64,000 nt of DNA, from positions 372,001 through 436,000 of the forward strand of contig NZ_JACNYL010000001.1 of NCBI RefSeq assembly GCF_014692525.1. Reading direction: 5' to 3'. This document shows positions 44,229 to 54,080 of this stretch, piece after piece. Source of the DNA: Sphingobacterium chuzhouense (GTDB lineage: Bacteria; Bacteroidota; Bacteroidia; Sphingobacteriales; Sphingobacteriaceae). How positions within the stretch are numbered: position 1 is the first letter of the stretch; every line of letters begins with the position of its first letter. Under the pieces are notes generated by a model, which was not told the DNA's origin, did not search any database, and was given only the letters and a program-made list of their open reading frames with translations. The position numbers and the translations under genes are program-made.

Positions 44229-46808
44229 ATGAACAGCATATATAAAGGACTTATTACCTTACTTTTTATCAGTATATATACAATCGGCTTTGCACAACAA
44301 GATAGCACAATTACCTTTGAAGTAGCAGGAAATTGTGCCATGTGTAAACAACGGATTGAGAAAGCCGCGAAAATAAACGGTGTTTCCCAAGCAACATGGA
44401 CCCCCCAGGATGGTATGGCGACAGTGGCCTTCGATCCAAACGTTACTTCCTCCAAAAACATTAAACAGTCGATTGCCAGCGTTGGGCATGATACGGATGA
44501 AGTACGAGCAAAGCAAGAAGTTTATGAAGAACTCCACCAATGTTGTTTATATGACCGCCTTGGTGAGGAAAAAAATACTGCCGAGCATGATGATGACCAT
44601 CATAACCATGACCATGAACACGTTGTTCGTGGTGTCGTGGTACAAGAAAACAACCGTGGCGATCTAACACCTATTGCGGGTGTAAACGTACATTGGCTCG
44701 AAAACAAAACAACACAGAAGCAAAGCAATGAAGAGGGCGTGTTTGATATCAAACACGAAAAAGGCTACAGAAATCTCGTGGTAAGCTATGCCGGTATGCA
44801 ACCCGACACGATAGAAGTAGAGAACCTGCACGAAATATTGGTTGTTCACGCGAAAAATAACGTCTTAGGAGAAGTGGTTGTTTCCAGACGACAACGCACG
44901 GCTTATGTAGATAAATTGAACGCTAACCGTGTGGAGACAATTACGGCAAGAGAACTGTTTAAGGCTGCTTGCTGTGATCTTAGCGAGAGTTTTGAGACAA
45001 ACGCCTCCGTGGATGTCGTAGCGAGTGATGCAGTAACAGGTGCAAAACAAGTACAACTATTGGGCTTGAGTGGAATATACACGCAATTAACAGTCGAGAA
45101 CCTCCCTGGCCCTCGAGGATTCGCATCACCCCTAGGCTTAAATAGCATGGCTGGGCCTTGGATAGAAGCTATACATATCAGTAAAGGTATGGGATCAGTG
45201 GCAAACGGTTTCGAAAGTATGTCGGGGCAAATCAATGTGGAATTGAAAAAGCCACACGATACGGACCGGCTCTATTTTAATGCTTATGCCAACAACATGG
45301 GGCGTACGGACGTGAATTTAAACCTAGCTCAAAAAATAAATGACAAATGGTCTGTGGGGCTTCTTTTACATGATAATTTCATGTACAACAAGAATATGAA
45401 TTTCAGCAACAACGGTTTTAGAGATATGCCTGTAGGTAATACTTTTTCCGGGATAAACAGATGGCATTATGAGGATGGCAAAGGCTTAGTTGCACAGTTT
45501 GGCATTAAGTATTTAAGTGACGACCGCACGGGAGGAGAAATCGATTTTGATAAAAAAACCGATAAACTGACGACCAATCGATATGGTCTTGGATTTGACA
45601 TTGACCGCGTGGAAGGATTTGCTAAAATTGGTTATGTTTTCCCGAATCATAAACTACGTAGTATCGGGTTGCAACTCTCCGGTTCACATTTTCGTCAAAA
45701 CAGCTTTTTCGGTCTAACAACCTATGACAATGAACAGAATAGTGGATATGCCAACCTCCTTTATCAAGATGTTATCGGCGATGTAAAGCACAAATATAGA
45801 GCTGGTTTCTCCGTATCATATGACAAATACAACGAAAACATCCTCGAATACGACTTTCGTCGGACAGAAACCGTATCGGGGGCATTTCTTGAATACACCT
45901 ACGCTCCCAGCGAAAAATTGGATGCGGTGTTGGGTCTGCGGCAAGACTATAATAGCATTTACGGCTGGTTTACCACACCGAGGGCGGTGATTCGCTATGC
46001 GCCCACCAACACGACTACATTTCGGTTAAGTTCCGGAAGGGGGCAACGTACAGCCAATATTTTTGCCGAAAATCTGGGCATATTTGCATCTAGTCGCGCA
46101 ATAGACTACGAAGAACTCGCCAACAGTAATGGAACAGCCTATGGACTGAAACCAGAAGTATCTTGGAACACAGGACTTACTTTTGATCAAGATTTCCGAT
46201 TATTCGGTAGAGAATCGGGTATATCGCTCGAACTTTTCCACAACAACTTCACCAATCAGGTGGTTGTAGATTGGGAAGATCCCAATGCAGTATCTTTTTA
46301 TAATTTAAACGGGAAATCATACTCTAATAGTTTACAAGCTGAATTTAGGTTTATGCCTGCCCAACACTTTGAAACCAGAATGGCTTACAGGCTATTGGAC
46401 GTTCAAACGGACTACGTGGATAATGGACGTCTACAAAAACCGTTGACAGCGAAGCACAGAGGATTCATCAATATGGCATACAACTTACATAGCGGATGGA
46501 GTTTTGATTATACATTGAATGTGGTGGGTAAAAAACGTCTGCCGTCTACCGCCGGCAATCCTGTTGATTATCAATTGGCAGCCTATTCTGATGCCTACGT
46601 CACGATGAACGCACAAATTAGCAAAAGCTTTGGTGCGGATAAGAACTTCACCATATATCTTGGTGGGGAGAATTTGACAAACTTCTATCAGAAAGATCCG
46701 ATTCTGGCATTCGAACAGCCATTTGGGGAGCATTTTGACACGAATCTTTTATGGGGCCCGATAACCGGCCGGATGTTCTATACCGGAATACGATATAACA
46801 TTAAATAA
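44229..46808 (+). CDS. TonB-dependent receptor with N-terminal heavy-metal-associated domain
   Basis: 859 residues. Signal peptide ending GFAQQ. Residues 27-90 form an HMA fold with the metal motif GNCAMC (Cys36, Cys39). A CC pair follows at 105-106, then a His-rich linker (HDDDHHNHDHEH, 120-131), a regulatory-like domain (VVRGVVVQENN, about 133-215), the plug (HANRVETITARELFKAACC-like region with a second CC pair, about 245) and a large barrel ending in FYTGIRYNIK. The chain of Cys and His sites leading to the plug suggests import or sensing of copper or another soft metal. It lies 109 bases after the HYC_CC_PP-like gene. Confidence 0.9.
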   Translation: MNSIYKGLITLLFISIYTIGFAQQDSTITFEVAGNCAMCKQRIEKAAKINGVSQATWTPQDGMATVAFDPNVTSSKNIKQSIASVGHDTDEVRAKQEVYEELHQCCLYDRLGEEKNTAEHDDDHHNHDHEHVVRGVVVQENNRGDLTPIAGVNVHWLENKTTQKQSNEEGVFDIKHEKGYRNLVVSYAGMQPDTIEVENLHEILVVHAKNNVLGEVVVSRRQRTAYVDKLNANRVETITARELFKAACCDLSESFETNASVDVVASDAVTGAKQVQLLGLSGIYTQLTVENLPGPRGFASPLGLNSMAGPWIEAIHISKGMGSVANGFESMSGQINVELKKPHDTDRLYFNAYANNMGRTDVNLNLAQKINDKWSVGLLLHDNFMYNKNMNFSNNGFRDMPVGNTFSGINRWHYEDGKGLVAQFGIKYLSDDRTGGEIDFDKKTDKLTTNRYGLGFDIDRVEGFAKIGYVFPNHKLRSIGLQLSGSHFRQNSFFGLTTYDNEQNSGYANLLYQDVIGDVKHKYRAGFSVSYDKYNENILEYDFRRTETVSGAFLEYTYAPSEKLDAVLGLRQDYNSIYGWFTTPRAVIRYAPTNTTTFRLSSGRGQRTANIFAENLGIFASSRAIDYEELANSNGTAYGLKPEVSWNTGLTFDQDFRLFGRESGISLELFHNNFTNQVVVDWEDPNAVSFYNLNGKSYSNSLQAEFRFMPAQHFETRMAYRLLDVQTDYVDNGRLQKPLTAKHRGFINMAYNLHSGWSFDYTLNVVGKKRLPSTAGNPVDYQLAAYSDAYVTMNAQISKSFGADKNFTIYLGGENLTNFYQKDPILAFEQPFGEHFDTNLLWGPITGRMFYTGIRYNIK

Positions 46809-46810
46809 TA

Positions 46811-46843
46811 TATAGGGGGGGAGATTCTCCCCTATATTTTTTT
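46811..46843 (+). terminator. Terminator after the HMA-TonB receptor
   Basis: TATAGGGG (46811-46818) faces CCCCTATA (46829-46836), followed by seven T. It overlaps the 3' end of the convergent maf gene. Confidence 0.75.
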
Positions 46844-47413
46844 CATTTCCTGATACAACCGGGCTGTCGGCAATCCCACCACGTTTTCATACGGACCTGT
46901 AATAGATTTTACTCCGATAAATCCTATCCATTCTTGGATTCCATATGAGCCTGCCTTATCAAACGGGTGATAATTTTCCATATAAAAAATAATTTCTTCA
47001 GCTGACAAGGGATAAAATTCCACTTGCGTTTCTTCGACAAAAGAATGTAGCTTTCCTTGGTACTGTAATGCTACGGCTGTTAATACAACATGATGAGCAC
47101 CTTGCAGCTTGTTCAGCATCTCAAAGGCTTCTTTCTCGTCACCGGGCTTCCCTAAGATTTCATCCTGATGGACAACAATCGTATCGGCCGTGATAACCAA
47201 TGTATCATGAAATGAAGCACTGTCAAATCCTTGAATTTTGTTGGTAGCAATATGTTCAACGACTTCTCGCGGTGATTGCTGTTTATCAAAATGTTCATCT
47301 GTCTCTTTGACGATAACTTGAAAATCAAACCCCATCTTTTGCATGAGTTCTTTCCGCCTAGGCGATTGCGATCCCAAGACAATAGGAATATCTTTGAATT
47401 TATTTAATAGCAT
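46832..47413 (-). CDS. maf: Maf-family nucleotide pyrophosphatase
   Basis: 193 residues from the ATG at 47413 (a GTG eight codons earlier is less likely). It begins MLLNKFKDIPIVLGSQSPRRKEL, and SQSPRRKEL is the substrate loop of the family; TDEHF, ADTIVVHQDEILGKPGDEKEA and YPLSAEEI follow. Maf proteins hydrolyse dTTP, UTP and modified nucleotides to monophosphates, a house-cleaning role once linked to septum formation. The gene for a KdsC-like phosphatase begins 46 bases upstream on the same strand. Confidence 0.93.
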   Translation of the reverse strand: MLLNKFKDIPIVLGSQSPRRKELMQKMGFDFQVIVKETDEHFDKQQSPREVVEHIATNKIQGFDSASFHDTLVITADTIVVHQDEILGKPGDEKEAFEMLNKLQGAHHVVLTAVALQYQGKLHSFVEETQVEFYPLSAEEIIFYMENYHPFDKAGSYGIQEWIGFIGVKSITGPYENVVGLPTARLYQEMKKI

Positions 47414-47459
47414 TATATTTGAATTTAACGGAATCACGTAGCGCTATAGATATATAGAA

Positions 47460-47981
47460 TTAGATACTTTTTATTTTATCATCGTCATCATACCATTTTT
47501 TTTGCAGCTTCAATATCTTTTCAATAACGTCCCGCACACACCCCTCCCCACCTTTTTTCGGGGAGATATAGTGCGCGACTGCTTTTACTTCTTCCACAGC
47601 ATCTAGTGGACACATCGCCAATCCGACCTCTTTTAAGCAATGTAAATCGGGCATATCATCTCCCATAAAACCAACGTTCTCTAATGCAGCATCATAACGG
47701 AGAATAATTTCACGCATTAATGTAAGTTTATCTGCAATATCAAGAAAAACATCTTCTACTCCGAGTCCACGAAGGCGATGCAATACGCCTTTCGATTTTC
47801 CACCACTGATAGCGACGATACGAAGATCCCGCTTAATTGCCAATTGTATGGCATAGCCATCTTTAATAGAAAATCGCCTTAATTGCTCACCTTGCTCAGT
47901 GAGAAGTACCGAGCCGTCTGTAAGAACGCCATCGACATCCAGAAAAAGAACTTTAATGTGAGCAAACTGTTGTAAAATCAT
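47460..47981 (-). CDS. kdsC: 3-deoxy-D-manno-octulosonate 8-phosphate phosphatase, KdsC-like HAD
   Basis: 173 residues, a C0-type HAD enzyme. Nucleophile motif LFLDVDGVLTDG, then FSIKDGYAIQLA, motif II AISGG, the RLRGLGVEDVFLDIADK helix and the metal motif GFMGDDMPDL. The size with no cap, and DVDGVLTDG plus KDG, are those of KdsC, which dephosphorylates Kdo-8-P on the way to lipid A-linked Kdo. No other kds gene is near, and the related YrbI-like sugar phosphatases are a small alternative. Confidence 0.88.
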   Translation of the reverse strand: MILQQFAHIKVLFLDVDGVLTDGSVLLTEQGEQLRRFSIKDGYAIQLAIKRDLRIVAISGGKSKGVLHRLRGLGVEDVFLDIADKLTLMREIILRYDAALENVGFMGDDMPDLHCLKEVGLAMCPLDAVEEVKAVAHYISPKKGGEGCVRDVIEKILKLQKKWYDDDDKIKSI

Positions 47982-48083
47982 AAAAATAGTTGATTAATCA
48001 AAGTCAAATTCTTATCAAAAACCGTCATATCATCAGAAATTTGTCAGATGTTAGTTACATAGGCAACTATACCTTCGAAAGCC

Positions 48084-48114
48084 TTGACAAATATGATTTT
48101 TCGACGTACTTTTG
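48084..48114 (+). promoter_or_regulatory. Strong promoter facing a gene-free region
   Basis: TTGACA at 48084-48089 (TTG 48084-48086), 20 bases, TACTTTTG (48107-48114). Both elements and the spacing match the Bacteroidota consensus. There is no plus-strand gene in front of it, only the candidate small RNA. Confidence 0.65.
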
Positions 48115-48117
48115 TAG

Positions 48118-48228
48118 TGTAATCAATGAGGAAAATCAAAGATTACAATATTAAAATTGTCTTTTCATAATTTAGGTTTATAATTGGTTAGTAGCAAACC
48201 CTGGCGCCCATCGCCAGGGTTTTGTTTT
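48118..48228 (+). ncRNA. Candidate orphan small RNA of about 105-110 bases
   Basis: It starts a few bases after a consensus promoter. The 5' end TGTAATC (48118-48124) pairs with GATTACA (48141-48147); the 3' end is a strong terminator, CCCTGGCG (48199-48206), loop CCCAT, CGCCAGGG (48212-48219), then TTTTGTTTT. It contains a 14-codon frame (48126-48170, MRKIKDYNIKIVFS), so a leader peptide or short-peptide mRNA is an alternative. The next gene (floA) is on the other strand, so it is not the leader of a present neighbour. It matches no RNA family I recognise. Confidence 0.6.
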
Positions 48229-48258
48229 AGAGGCAACTTTGCCTTTCTATCTTTTTAC

Positions 48259-49242
48259 TTACGATTTTCCTTTCCCGCCCGGTGTTGGTTTAGAAATTGA
48301 AGAACGCATCTCCGTATCAGCCTGCATATTTTGCATTTTATAGTAATCCATGATACCTAGATTTCCATTCCGGAAAGCTTCAGCCATAGCTAATGGAACC
48401 TGTGACTCAGCTTCGATGACTTTCGCTTTTGCTTCTTGTGCCTTAGCACGCATTTCCTGCTCGGTAGCCACTGCCATAGCGCGACGTTCCTCCGCCCGGG
48501 CATTTGCCACTTTCAAATCCGCTTCTGCTTGATCTGTCTGCAATTTAGCGCCCACATTTTCTCCGATATCGATATCGGCGATATCAATCGATAAAATTTC
48601 AAATGCTGTTCCAGAATCCAAACCTTTAGAAAGCACCGTTTTAGAGATATTATCGGGATTTTCCAATACTTCTTTATGGTCTACAGCAGATCCAATGGTC
48701 GTCACAATACCTTCTCCTACCCGAGCTAATATCGTTTCCTCTCCTGCCCCACCAACCAGTTGATTGATATTGGCCCGCACTGTCACTCTTGCCTTCGCAA
48801 TGAGCTGTATACCGTCCTTTGCAACTGCAGCAACCGGTGGTGTATTGATGACTTGTGGATTTACAGACAACTGTACTGCATCAAAGACATCCCGCCCAGC
48901 GAGGTCAATTGCAGTAGCCAATTTAAAATCAAGTGGAATATTCGCTTTATCCGCCGAGATAAGCGCTTTAATAACTTTATTTACATTGCCGCCCGCAAGA
49001 TAATGAGTTTCAATTTCATTCGTAGAGATGCGTAGTCCAGCTTTTGTGGACGTAATCATCGCATTGGTCACCAACGAGGGTGGCACCTTCCGCAGGCGCA
49101 TCAACACTAAATTTAAAAGACTGATTCTCACATTGGAAAGCTGCGCCGTAAACCAAAGGTTCACCGGCAACAAGTATATCAGCACAAAAAAGGCAACAAC
49201 TCCTCCTACAATAATTAAAACTAAGCTAATTTCAGGTCCCAT
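48259..49242 (-). CDS. floA: Flotillin-like protein FloA
   Basis: 327 residues. One N-terminal membrane hairpin ([25 protein letters not shown]), the SPFH-type domain ([48 protein letters not shown]) and a helical Ala/Glu-rich end ([19 protein letters not shown], then [22 protein letters not shown]). FloA proteins organise ordered membrane microdomains and influence fluidity and protein assembly. The length matches the FloA family (formerly UPF0365). No NfeD-like partner is next to it. Confidence 0.96.
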   Translation of the reverse strand: MGPEISLVLIIVGGVVAFFVLIYLLPVNLWFTAQLSNVRISLLNLVLMRLRKVPPSLVTNAMITSTKAGLRISTNEIETHYLAGGNVNKVIKALISADKANIPLDFKLATAIDLAGRDVFDAVQLSVNPQVINTPPVAAVAKDGIQLIAKARVTVRANINQLVGGAGEETILARVGEGIVTTIGSAVDHKEVLENPDNISKTVLSKGLDSGTAFEILSIDIADIDIGENVGAKLQTDQAEADLKVANARAEERRAMAVATEQEMRAKAQEAKAKVIEAESQVPLAMAEAFRNGNLGIMDYYKMQNMQADTEMRSSISKPTPGGKGKS

Positions 49243-49558
49243 ACATTATAATATTAATTTAAGTAAGTCCTTAAAGATATTATTTTATTTCGCATTTTAA
49301 GCAACTTAATTGATAATAGCGAACCTTCATGAGTGCAAACCTTGCAAGGGTTTTGCTCTTAGCAAGAGTCCGAACTGAATAAATTATTTTTGGATATAGA
49401 CAGCTTTCTATCAGCCAATTGTTATTTTTGTAGCCGACGGGCATCTATCTTTTAGAAAAACAAATTATTAATTAGACATGGGTTCGATTATTCTTCGAGA
49501 TTGGCCTTTAAAATACTATGCGGATAAACACGTCGCATATCATTAGTTTGATATCAAA
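49243..49558. other. Gene-free region between floA and the signalling operon
   Basis: 316 bases with no coding frame I can support. It contains an imperfect palindrome, GCAAACCTTGCAAGGGTTTTGC (49335-49356), then a CTCTTAGCAAGAG dyad, and a TATTTTTG box at 49423-49430 that probably starts the kinase operon with a leader of about 120 bases. The floA side reads TATCTTTA about 25 bases upstream of its ATG. Confidence 0.5.
49423..49430 (+). promoter_or_regulatory. -7 box ahead of the hybrid-kinase operon
   Basis: TATTTTTG is an exact TAnnTTTG match 128 bases upstream of the ATG; the -33 element is not clear. Confidence 0.4.
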
Positions 49559-52500
49559 ATGAAAAAAAACGTACGCCTAAAATGGCAATTGTTCATTGGG
49601 ATAACAATGACCTATATCTTAATTATAGGTGCTGCCATATACTTTTTCAACGGCATTGATAAGCAGATCAAAAAGTTCAAGGAAATTAGTTCCAAGCTAC
49701 AAGACCAAGCTAGCTCACTACAAGAACTTCATAATATTGTCGACGAATTCAGTCAATCTGCCGATGCTTCAAAAACACGAACTTATGTATTGATTAGTTT
49801 GCTGATGCTCATCCTGCTGTACATCATTACCAGGATCGTAGTAACCATGCGTGAATTAGGACAACGCTCTAAAGAGACCCATTTACTGAACAAGGAAATT
49901 AAAGCCGCTCAAAAACAAATTGAAGACAGCAACTGGGTATTGATAGAATCTAGCAAGCTTAATGAGCGGATCAGTGGCATCGACGACGAAAACGAGATCG
50001 CCCGAATCGCTTTTGAGACAATCTTAGAAACAATAAACCCACATGCTGCAGCTTTATATATACGAAAGGTAGATTCTTATGAATATATATTAAAGCAACA
50101 AATTGGTGTAGATAGTATATCCAAGTTACCGGAGTCCTTTCTCGAAGGCGAAGGCTTGATAGGGCATGTTGCAAAAAACAAAAAACGACAGGTTATCCAT
50201 GAAAATGTGGGGAAAATACTTAGCTCCTCCAGTTCTCTGAGTTCAAATCAAGTTCAGACTATCCTTTTATCACCTTGTGTAGAGGATGGCCGAACATTGG
50301 GCATACTTGAAATCGGAGGTAACTATACCGATGATGTCTTGCCAAGAATCACAGGCTATATAGAACGAATTGCACGTGTTTTAGCTATCGCTATAAAAAG
50401 CGGACAGGCGCACATGTTGGTAGAAAACCTTTTGGAAGAAACACAACAACAAACGGAGGAATTGGAGGCGCAGCAGGAAGAACTGCGTATTACCAACGAA
50501 GAGCTTATCTATAAAACGAATTTACTGGAAGCGTCGGAAGAAGAGCTACGTGTGCAACAAGAAGAATTGCAACAAGCGAATATCGAATTAGAAGAAAAAG
50601 CAAAACAACTGACGTCACGCAATGAAGAGCTGAACGCAGCGCAGAAAACAGTGGAAGAAAAGATCAAGGAGGTAGAGCTTGCCAGCAGGTATAAATCGGA
50701 GTTTATGGCAAACATGAGCCACGAACTTAGAACGCCGCTTAACAGCATCTTGATTTTAGCAAAACTCTTACAAGATAATAAAGCGGAAACACTCAACGCC
50801 GATCAAGTCAAATATGCTTCTGTTATTCACAGTGCAGGCAGTGACTTGCTACAGCTCATCAACGAGTTATTAGATCTTGCCAAGATTGAAGCGGGGAAAG
50901 TGGAACTCAACCAAGATATTATACGAACGCGGGAATTTGCAGACAACATCGAAAGTTTATTTGCTACTGTTGCGCAGAAGAAAGGCATACAATTTGACAT
51001 CACTATCCATGAGGACGTAGCTTCAACCTTTGTTTGTGATGAATATCGGCTAGAGCAGGTACTTAAAAACTTTCTTTCAAATGCCTTCAAATTCACGGAT
51101 AACAAAGGAAAGATCCAATTAGCCATTACACGCGAGAATGAACACTTAAAATTCGCCGTTTCCGACACGGGAAAGGGTATATCCAATGAAAAACAACAGT
51201 TGATTTTTGAAGCGTTTCGCCAAGAGGACGGTTCTACAAGTCGAAAATATGGCGGCACGGGGTTAGGCTTATCCATCAGTAGAGAAATTTCTATATTATT
51301 GGGAGGGCATATCACGTTAACCAGTGAAATTGATAAAGGGAGCACATTTACGTTAACCATCCCCTATCAAGCAAACGAAAAGAACGCCTCGCAAAAACAA
51401 CAATCCACAACAAATACGGTTCTCGATGTAGAACCAAAAGATATAACAGTTACTAACGCTACACCGATTCCTGCTGCAGCAAAGCATGAAAACGAAACAG
51501 ATGCAACCCGCACGCTGCTAATCGTGGAAGATGATATTAATTTCGCTGAGATCTTGCGTGAATTTGCCGAACTATATGGCTTTCAGGTCATGTTGGCACA
51601 CAACGGTGTCGACGGCATACAAAAAGCAAGGCAATTTAAGCCACAAGCCATGATATTGGATGTCATGTTGCCGATATCTGATGGTTGGGAAGTATTACGT
51701 ACATTAAAAGCAGATGCCGAAACAAAGCACATTCCTGTGCACATGATGTCTGCCGCCACTTTTAACCAGCGCGAGTTTATTGAAAAAGGGGCTATTGGTT
51801 TCCTATCAAAACCAGTCTCCGAAGATGCGTTAAGAAAAGCCTTTGAAAATATTCAGCTCAATATTAACAAAGGAATCAAAAAAGTATTGTTGGTCGAGGA
51901 TCAGGAATTTCAGAGCGACGTTATAAAATCGGCATTTGCTGAACATAACATCAATGTTATCCAAGCGTTCTCGGCCCAATCTGCCCTTAGTAAACTGCAA
52001 GAAGAACAAAATATCGACTGTGTCATATTGGATATCAAACTCCCGGATGCAAATGGATTGGATGTCTTAGACCAGATTAAGTCTATGCCCTCCTACGCGG
52101 ATACACCTGTTATTATTAATACAGCTTATGATCTTTCAAAGGAACAGATAGAGCACATCAGATTGCATACAAAAGCCATGGTACTCAAATCTGGCAAAAG
52201 CAATAACCGATTGATAGACGAGGTTACATTATTCCTAAATAAAATCAGTTCGGACGATTATACACCTATAAAAAATATCGACAAGCTCAAAAAGAATAAT
52301 CAGCAATCAGATAACCTTGAAGGAAAAAAAGTACTGATTGCCGACGATGATATGCGTAACGTTTTCGCTTTAACAACAACACTCCAGGAATATAATATGG
52401 AAATTGAAATTGCCAACAACGGTTTAGAGGCAGTGGAGATCGCCAATAATAATATCGGAAAAATTGATATTGTGTTGATGGATATTATGATGCCGGAAAT

Positions 52501-52690
52501 GGATGGTTATGAAGCGATAAAGAAAATAAGGGAGCATAAACAGAATGCTAATCTGCCTATTATCGCCGTCACCGCAAAGGCAATGCAGGGCGATAGGGAA
52601 AAATCTATACAGATTGGTGCAAGCGATTATATCAGCAAACCAATCGACATTGACAAATTGATATCGTTGATGCGCGTATGGCTAAGTTAA
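49559..52690 (+). CDS. Hybrid sensor histidine kinase with GAF, long coiled coil and three receivers
   Basis: 1043 residues. Two membrane helices (about 11-30 and 76-97) enclose a short periplasmic loop. A GAF domain (about 140-280) and a Gln/Glu-rich coiled coil (290-375, TEELEAQQEELRITNEEL) precede the HisKA helix with His388 in FMANMSHELRTPLN and the ATPase domain (NFLSNAFKF, DTGKGIS, GGTGLGLSIS). Three receivers follow, with acceptor Asp in ILDVMLP, ILDIKLP and LMDIMMP. The first gene of a four-gene operon; it overlaps cheR by 13 bases. The many EE/QE pairs in the coil resemble adaptation sites of chemoreceptors, so it may be the CheR and CheB substrate. The signal is unknown. Confidence 0.92.
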   Translation: MKKNVRLKWQLFIGITMTYILIIGAAIYFFNGIDKQIKKFKEISSKLQDQASSLQELHNIVDEFSQSADASKTRTYVLISLLMLILLYIITRIVVTMRELGQRSKETHLLNKEIKAAQKQIEDSNWVLIESSKLNERISGIDDENEIARIAFETILETINPHAAALYIRKVDSYEYILKQQIGVDSISKLPESFLEGEGLIGHVAKNKKRQVIHENVGKILSSSSSLSSNQVQTILLSPCVEDGRTLGILEIGGNYTDDVLPRITGYIERIARVLAIAIKSGQAHMLVENLLEETQQQTEELEAQQEELRITNEELIYKTNLLEASEEELRVQQEELQQANIELEEKAKQLTSRNEELNAAQKTVEEKIKEVELASRYKSEFMANMSHELRTPLNSILILAKLLQDNKAETLNADQVKYASVIHSAGSDLLQLINELLDLAKIEAGKVELNQDIIRTREFADNIESLFATVAQKKGIQFDITIHEDVASTFVCDEYRLEQVLKNFLSNAFKFTDNKGKIQLAITRENEHLKFAVSDTGKGISNEKQQLIFEAFRQEDGSTSRKYGGTGLGLSISREISILLGGHITLTSEIDKGSTFTLTIPYQANEKNASQKQQSTTNTVLDVEPKDITVTNATPIPAAAKHENETDATRTLLIVEDDINFAEILREFAELYGFQVMLAHNGVDGIQKARQFKPQAMILDVMLPISDGWEVLRTLKADAETKHIPVHMMSAATFNQREFIEKGAIGFLSKPVSEDALRKAFENIQLNINKGIKKVLLVEDQEFQSDVIKSAFAEHNINVIQAFSAQSALSKLQEEQNIDCVILDIKLPDANGLDVLDQIKSMPSYADTPVIINTAYDLSKEQIEHIRLHTKAMVLKSGKSNNRLIDEVTLFLNKISSDDYTPIKNIDKLKKNNQQSDNLEGKKVLIADDDMRNVFALTTTLQEYNMEIEIANNGLEAVEIANNNIGKIDIVLMDIMMPEMDGYEAIKKIREHKQNANLPIIAVTAKAMQGDREKSIQIGASDYISKPIDIDKLISLMRVWLS

Positions 52691-53508
52691 CATCATCCCA
52701 CATCAGCTTTCAAGAACTCCAAGACATTGTAGAGTTAGTGGGGAAAGTATCCGGCTTTAACTTAATGGGTTATAGCAAGTCTTCATTAAAACGCCGTGTA
52801 CAACGTGTGATGGATTTAGAACGCATGGATGTTGTGGATTTAAAGAATGCGATTATCAATGTGGAAGGTTTCCACACGTATTTAATGAATGAGATTACGG
52901 TCAACGTAACGGAGATGTTTCGGGATCCGCTTTATTATAACGCATTACGTACGGATGTCTTCCCCTATCTTGAAACCTTTCCACGCCTCAAGTTTTGGAG
53001 CGCGGGGTGCTCTACGGGGGAAGAAGTGTATTCCTTAGCTATCATGTTGACGGAGGCGGATTTATATAACCGTAGTTTCATCTATGGTACGGATGTAAAT
53101 AGCAACGTATTGGAAGTGGCAAAAAAAGCGATCTATCCGCTTAAAAGCTTCAAATTATATACCGAAAACTATAACGGAACAGGCGCATTCAATAGCTTGT
53201 CAGATTATTACACAGCCATGTATGATGCTGCTATTATCCACGCAGATATCCGAAAAAACATCCTCTTTTCCCAACATAATCTTGCAACAGACTACGTATT
53301 CAATGAATTCCAATTCATATCCTGCCGCAATGTGCTTATCTATTTTGATCTAGAGCTCCAAAACCGTATATTTCATTTGTTTTACGAGTCGCTAAGCGAA
53401 TTTGGATTTTTATGTCTAGGTACGAAAGAAACATTGTTCAACCATAAAATCATGTCTAAATTCAAGGTCATCAACAAAAAGTTTAACATTTATCAAAAAA
53501 TAAAGTGA
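52678..53508 (+). CDS. CheR-family protein-glutamate methyltransferase
   Basis: 276 residues. N-terminal helical domain (MAKLTSSHISFQELQDIVELV, then YSKSSLKRRVQRVMD), a SAM site in FWSAGCSTGEEVYSLAIML, and SCRNVLIYFD near the end, as in CheR. It transfers methyl groups from SAM to glutamates, classically on chemoreceptors; the NITVNVTEMFRDPLYY-type loop is present. No receptor gene is nearby. It overlaps the kinase gene upstream and cheB downstream (TGATG). Confidence 0.93.
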   Translation: MAKLTSSHISFQELQDIVELVGKVSGFNLMGYSKSSLKRRVQRVMDLERMDVVDLKNAIINVEGFHTYLMNEITVNVTEMFRDPLYYNALRTDVFPYLETFPRLKFWSAGCSTGEEVYSLAIMLTEADLYNRSFIYGTDVNSNVLEVAKKAIYPLKSFKLYTENYNGTGAFNSLSDYYTAMYDAAIIHADIRKNILFSQHNLATDYVFNEFQFISCRNVLIYFDLELQNRIFHLFYESLSEFGFLCLGTKETLFNHKIMSKFKVINKKFNIYQKIK

Positions 53509-54074
53509 TGGAAAAAGCGGATGACGTCATTTTAATTGGAGGGAGCGCTGGTTCATACACGTTAATTATCGATATGATGGAAGCTTTACCCGAGATATTC
53601 TCTCCGGCAATCGTCATTGTCATTCATCGTAATCCCAAATTTACCACAAGGATAGAAGATACACTTTCTGCAAGGCTAAAAAAAGAGATCGTTCAAGCGG
53701 AGGACAAGGCGCATATATTAAAAGGAGGCATTTATTTCGCAGCACCGGGTTATCACTTGTTAGTCGAGCCTGATAAAACATTTTCCCTAGATATATCAGA
53801 ACGTGTACGTTTTTCACGTCCTTCTATCGATGTGTTATTTGAAACCGCAGCAGAGGTATACCTTGACCACTGTACAGCATTTCTACTGTCGGGAGCTAAT
53901 CAAGACGGCACGGATGGAATAAAGCAGTTGCAGCGAATGGGGTCGAAAGTCATTGTACAATCGCCCACAGAAGCCTTAATTTCAACAATGCCCAAGCACG
54001 CTATTGAGGCGAATGGACATGTCGAGATATATAATAACCGACAGATTATGTCGTATTTTAGGAATTTAAAATAA
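53508..54074 (+). CDS. CheB-type methylesterase, catalytic domain only
   Basis: 188 residues from the ATG at 53508, which shares one base with the cheR stop. It lacks the usual N-terminal receiver. Catalytic residues of CheB are present: Ser in IGGSAGSYTL, His in VIVIHRNP, Asp in LLSGANQDGTDG. It removes the methyl groups that CheR adds, and deamidates Gln. Without a receiver, control may come from partner receivers such as those of the hybrid kinases beside it. Confidence 0.93.
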   Translation: MEKADDVILIGGSAGSYTLIIDMMEALPEIFSPAIVIVIHRNPKFTTRIEDTLSARLKKEIVQAEDKAHILKGGIYFAAPGYHLLVEPDKTFSLDISERVRFSRPSIDVLFETAAEVYLDHCTAFLLSGANQDGTDGIKQLQRMGSKVIVQSPTEALISTMPKHAIEANGHVEIYNNRQIMSYFRNLK

Positions 54075-54080
54075 ATCAGC

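Noticed and set aside
52678-54074. Chemotaxis gene cluster
   Set aside because: Only CheR and CheB are present, with no chemoreceptor, CheA, CheW or CheY, and the organism type normally lacks flagella.
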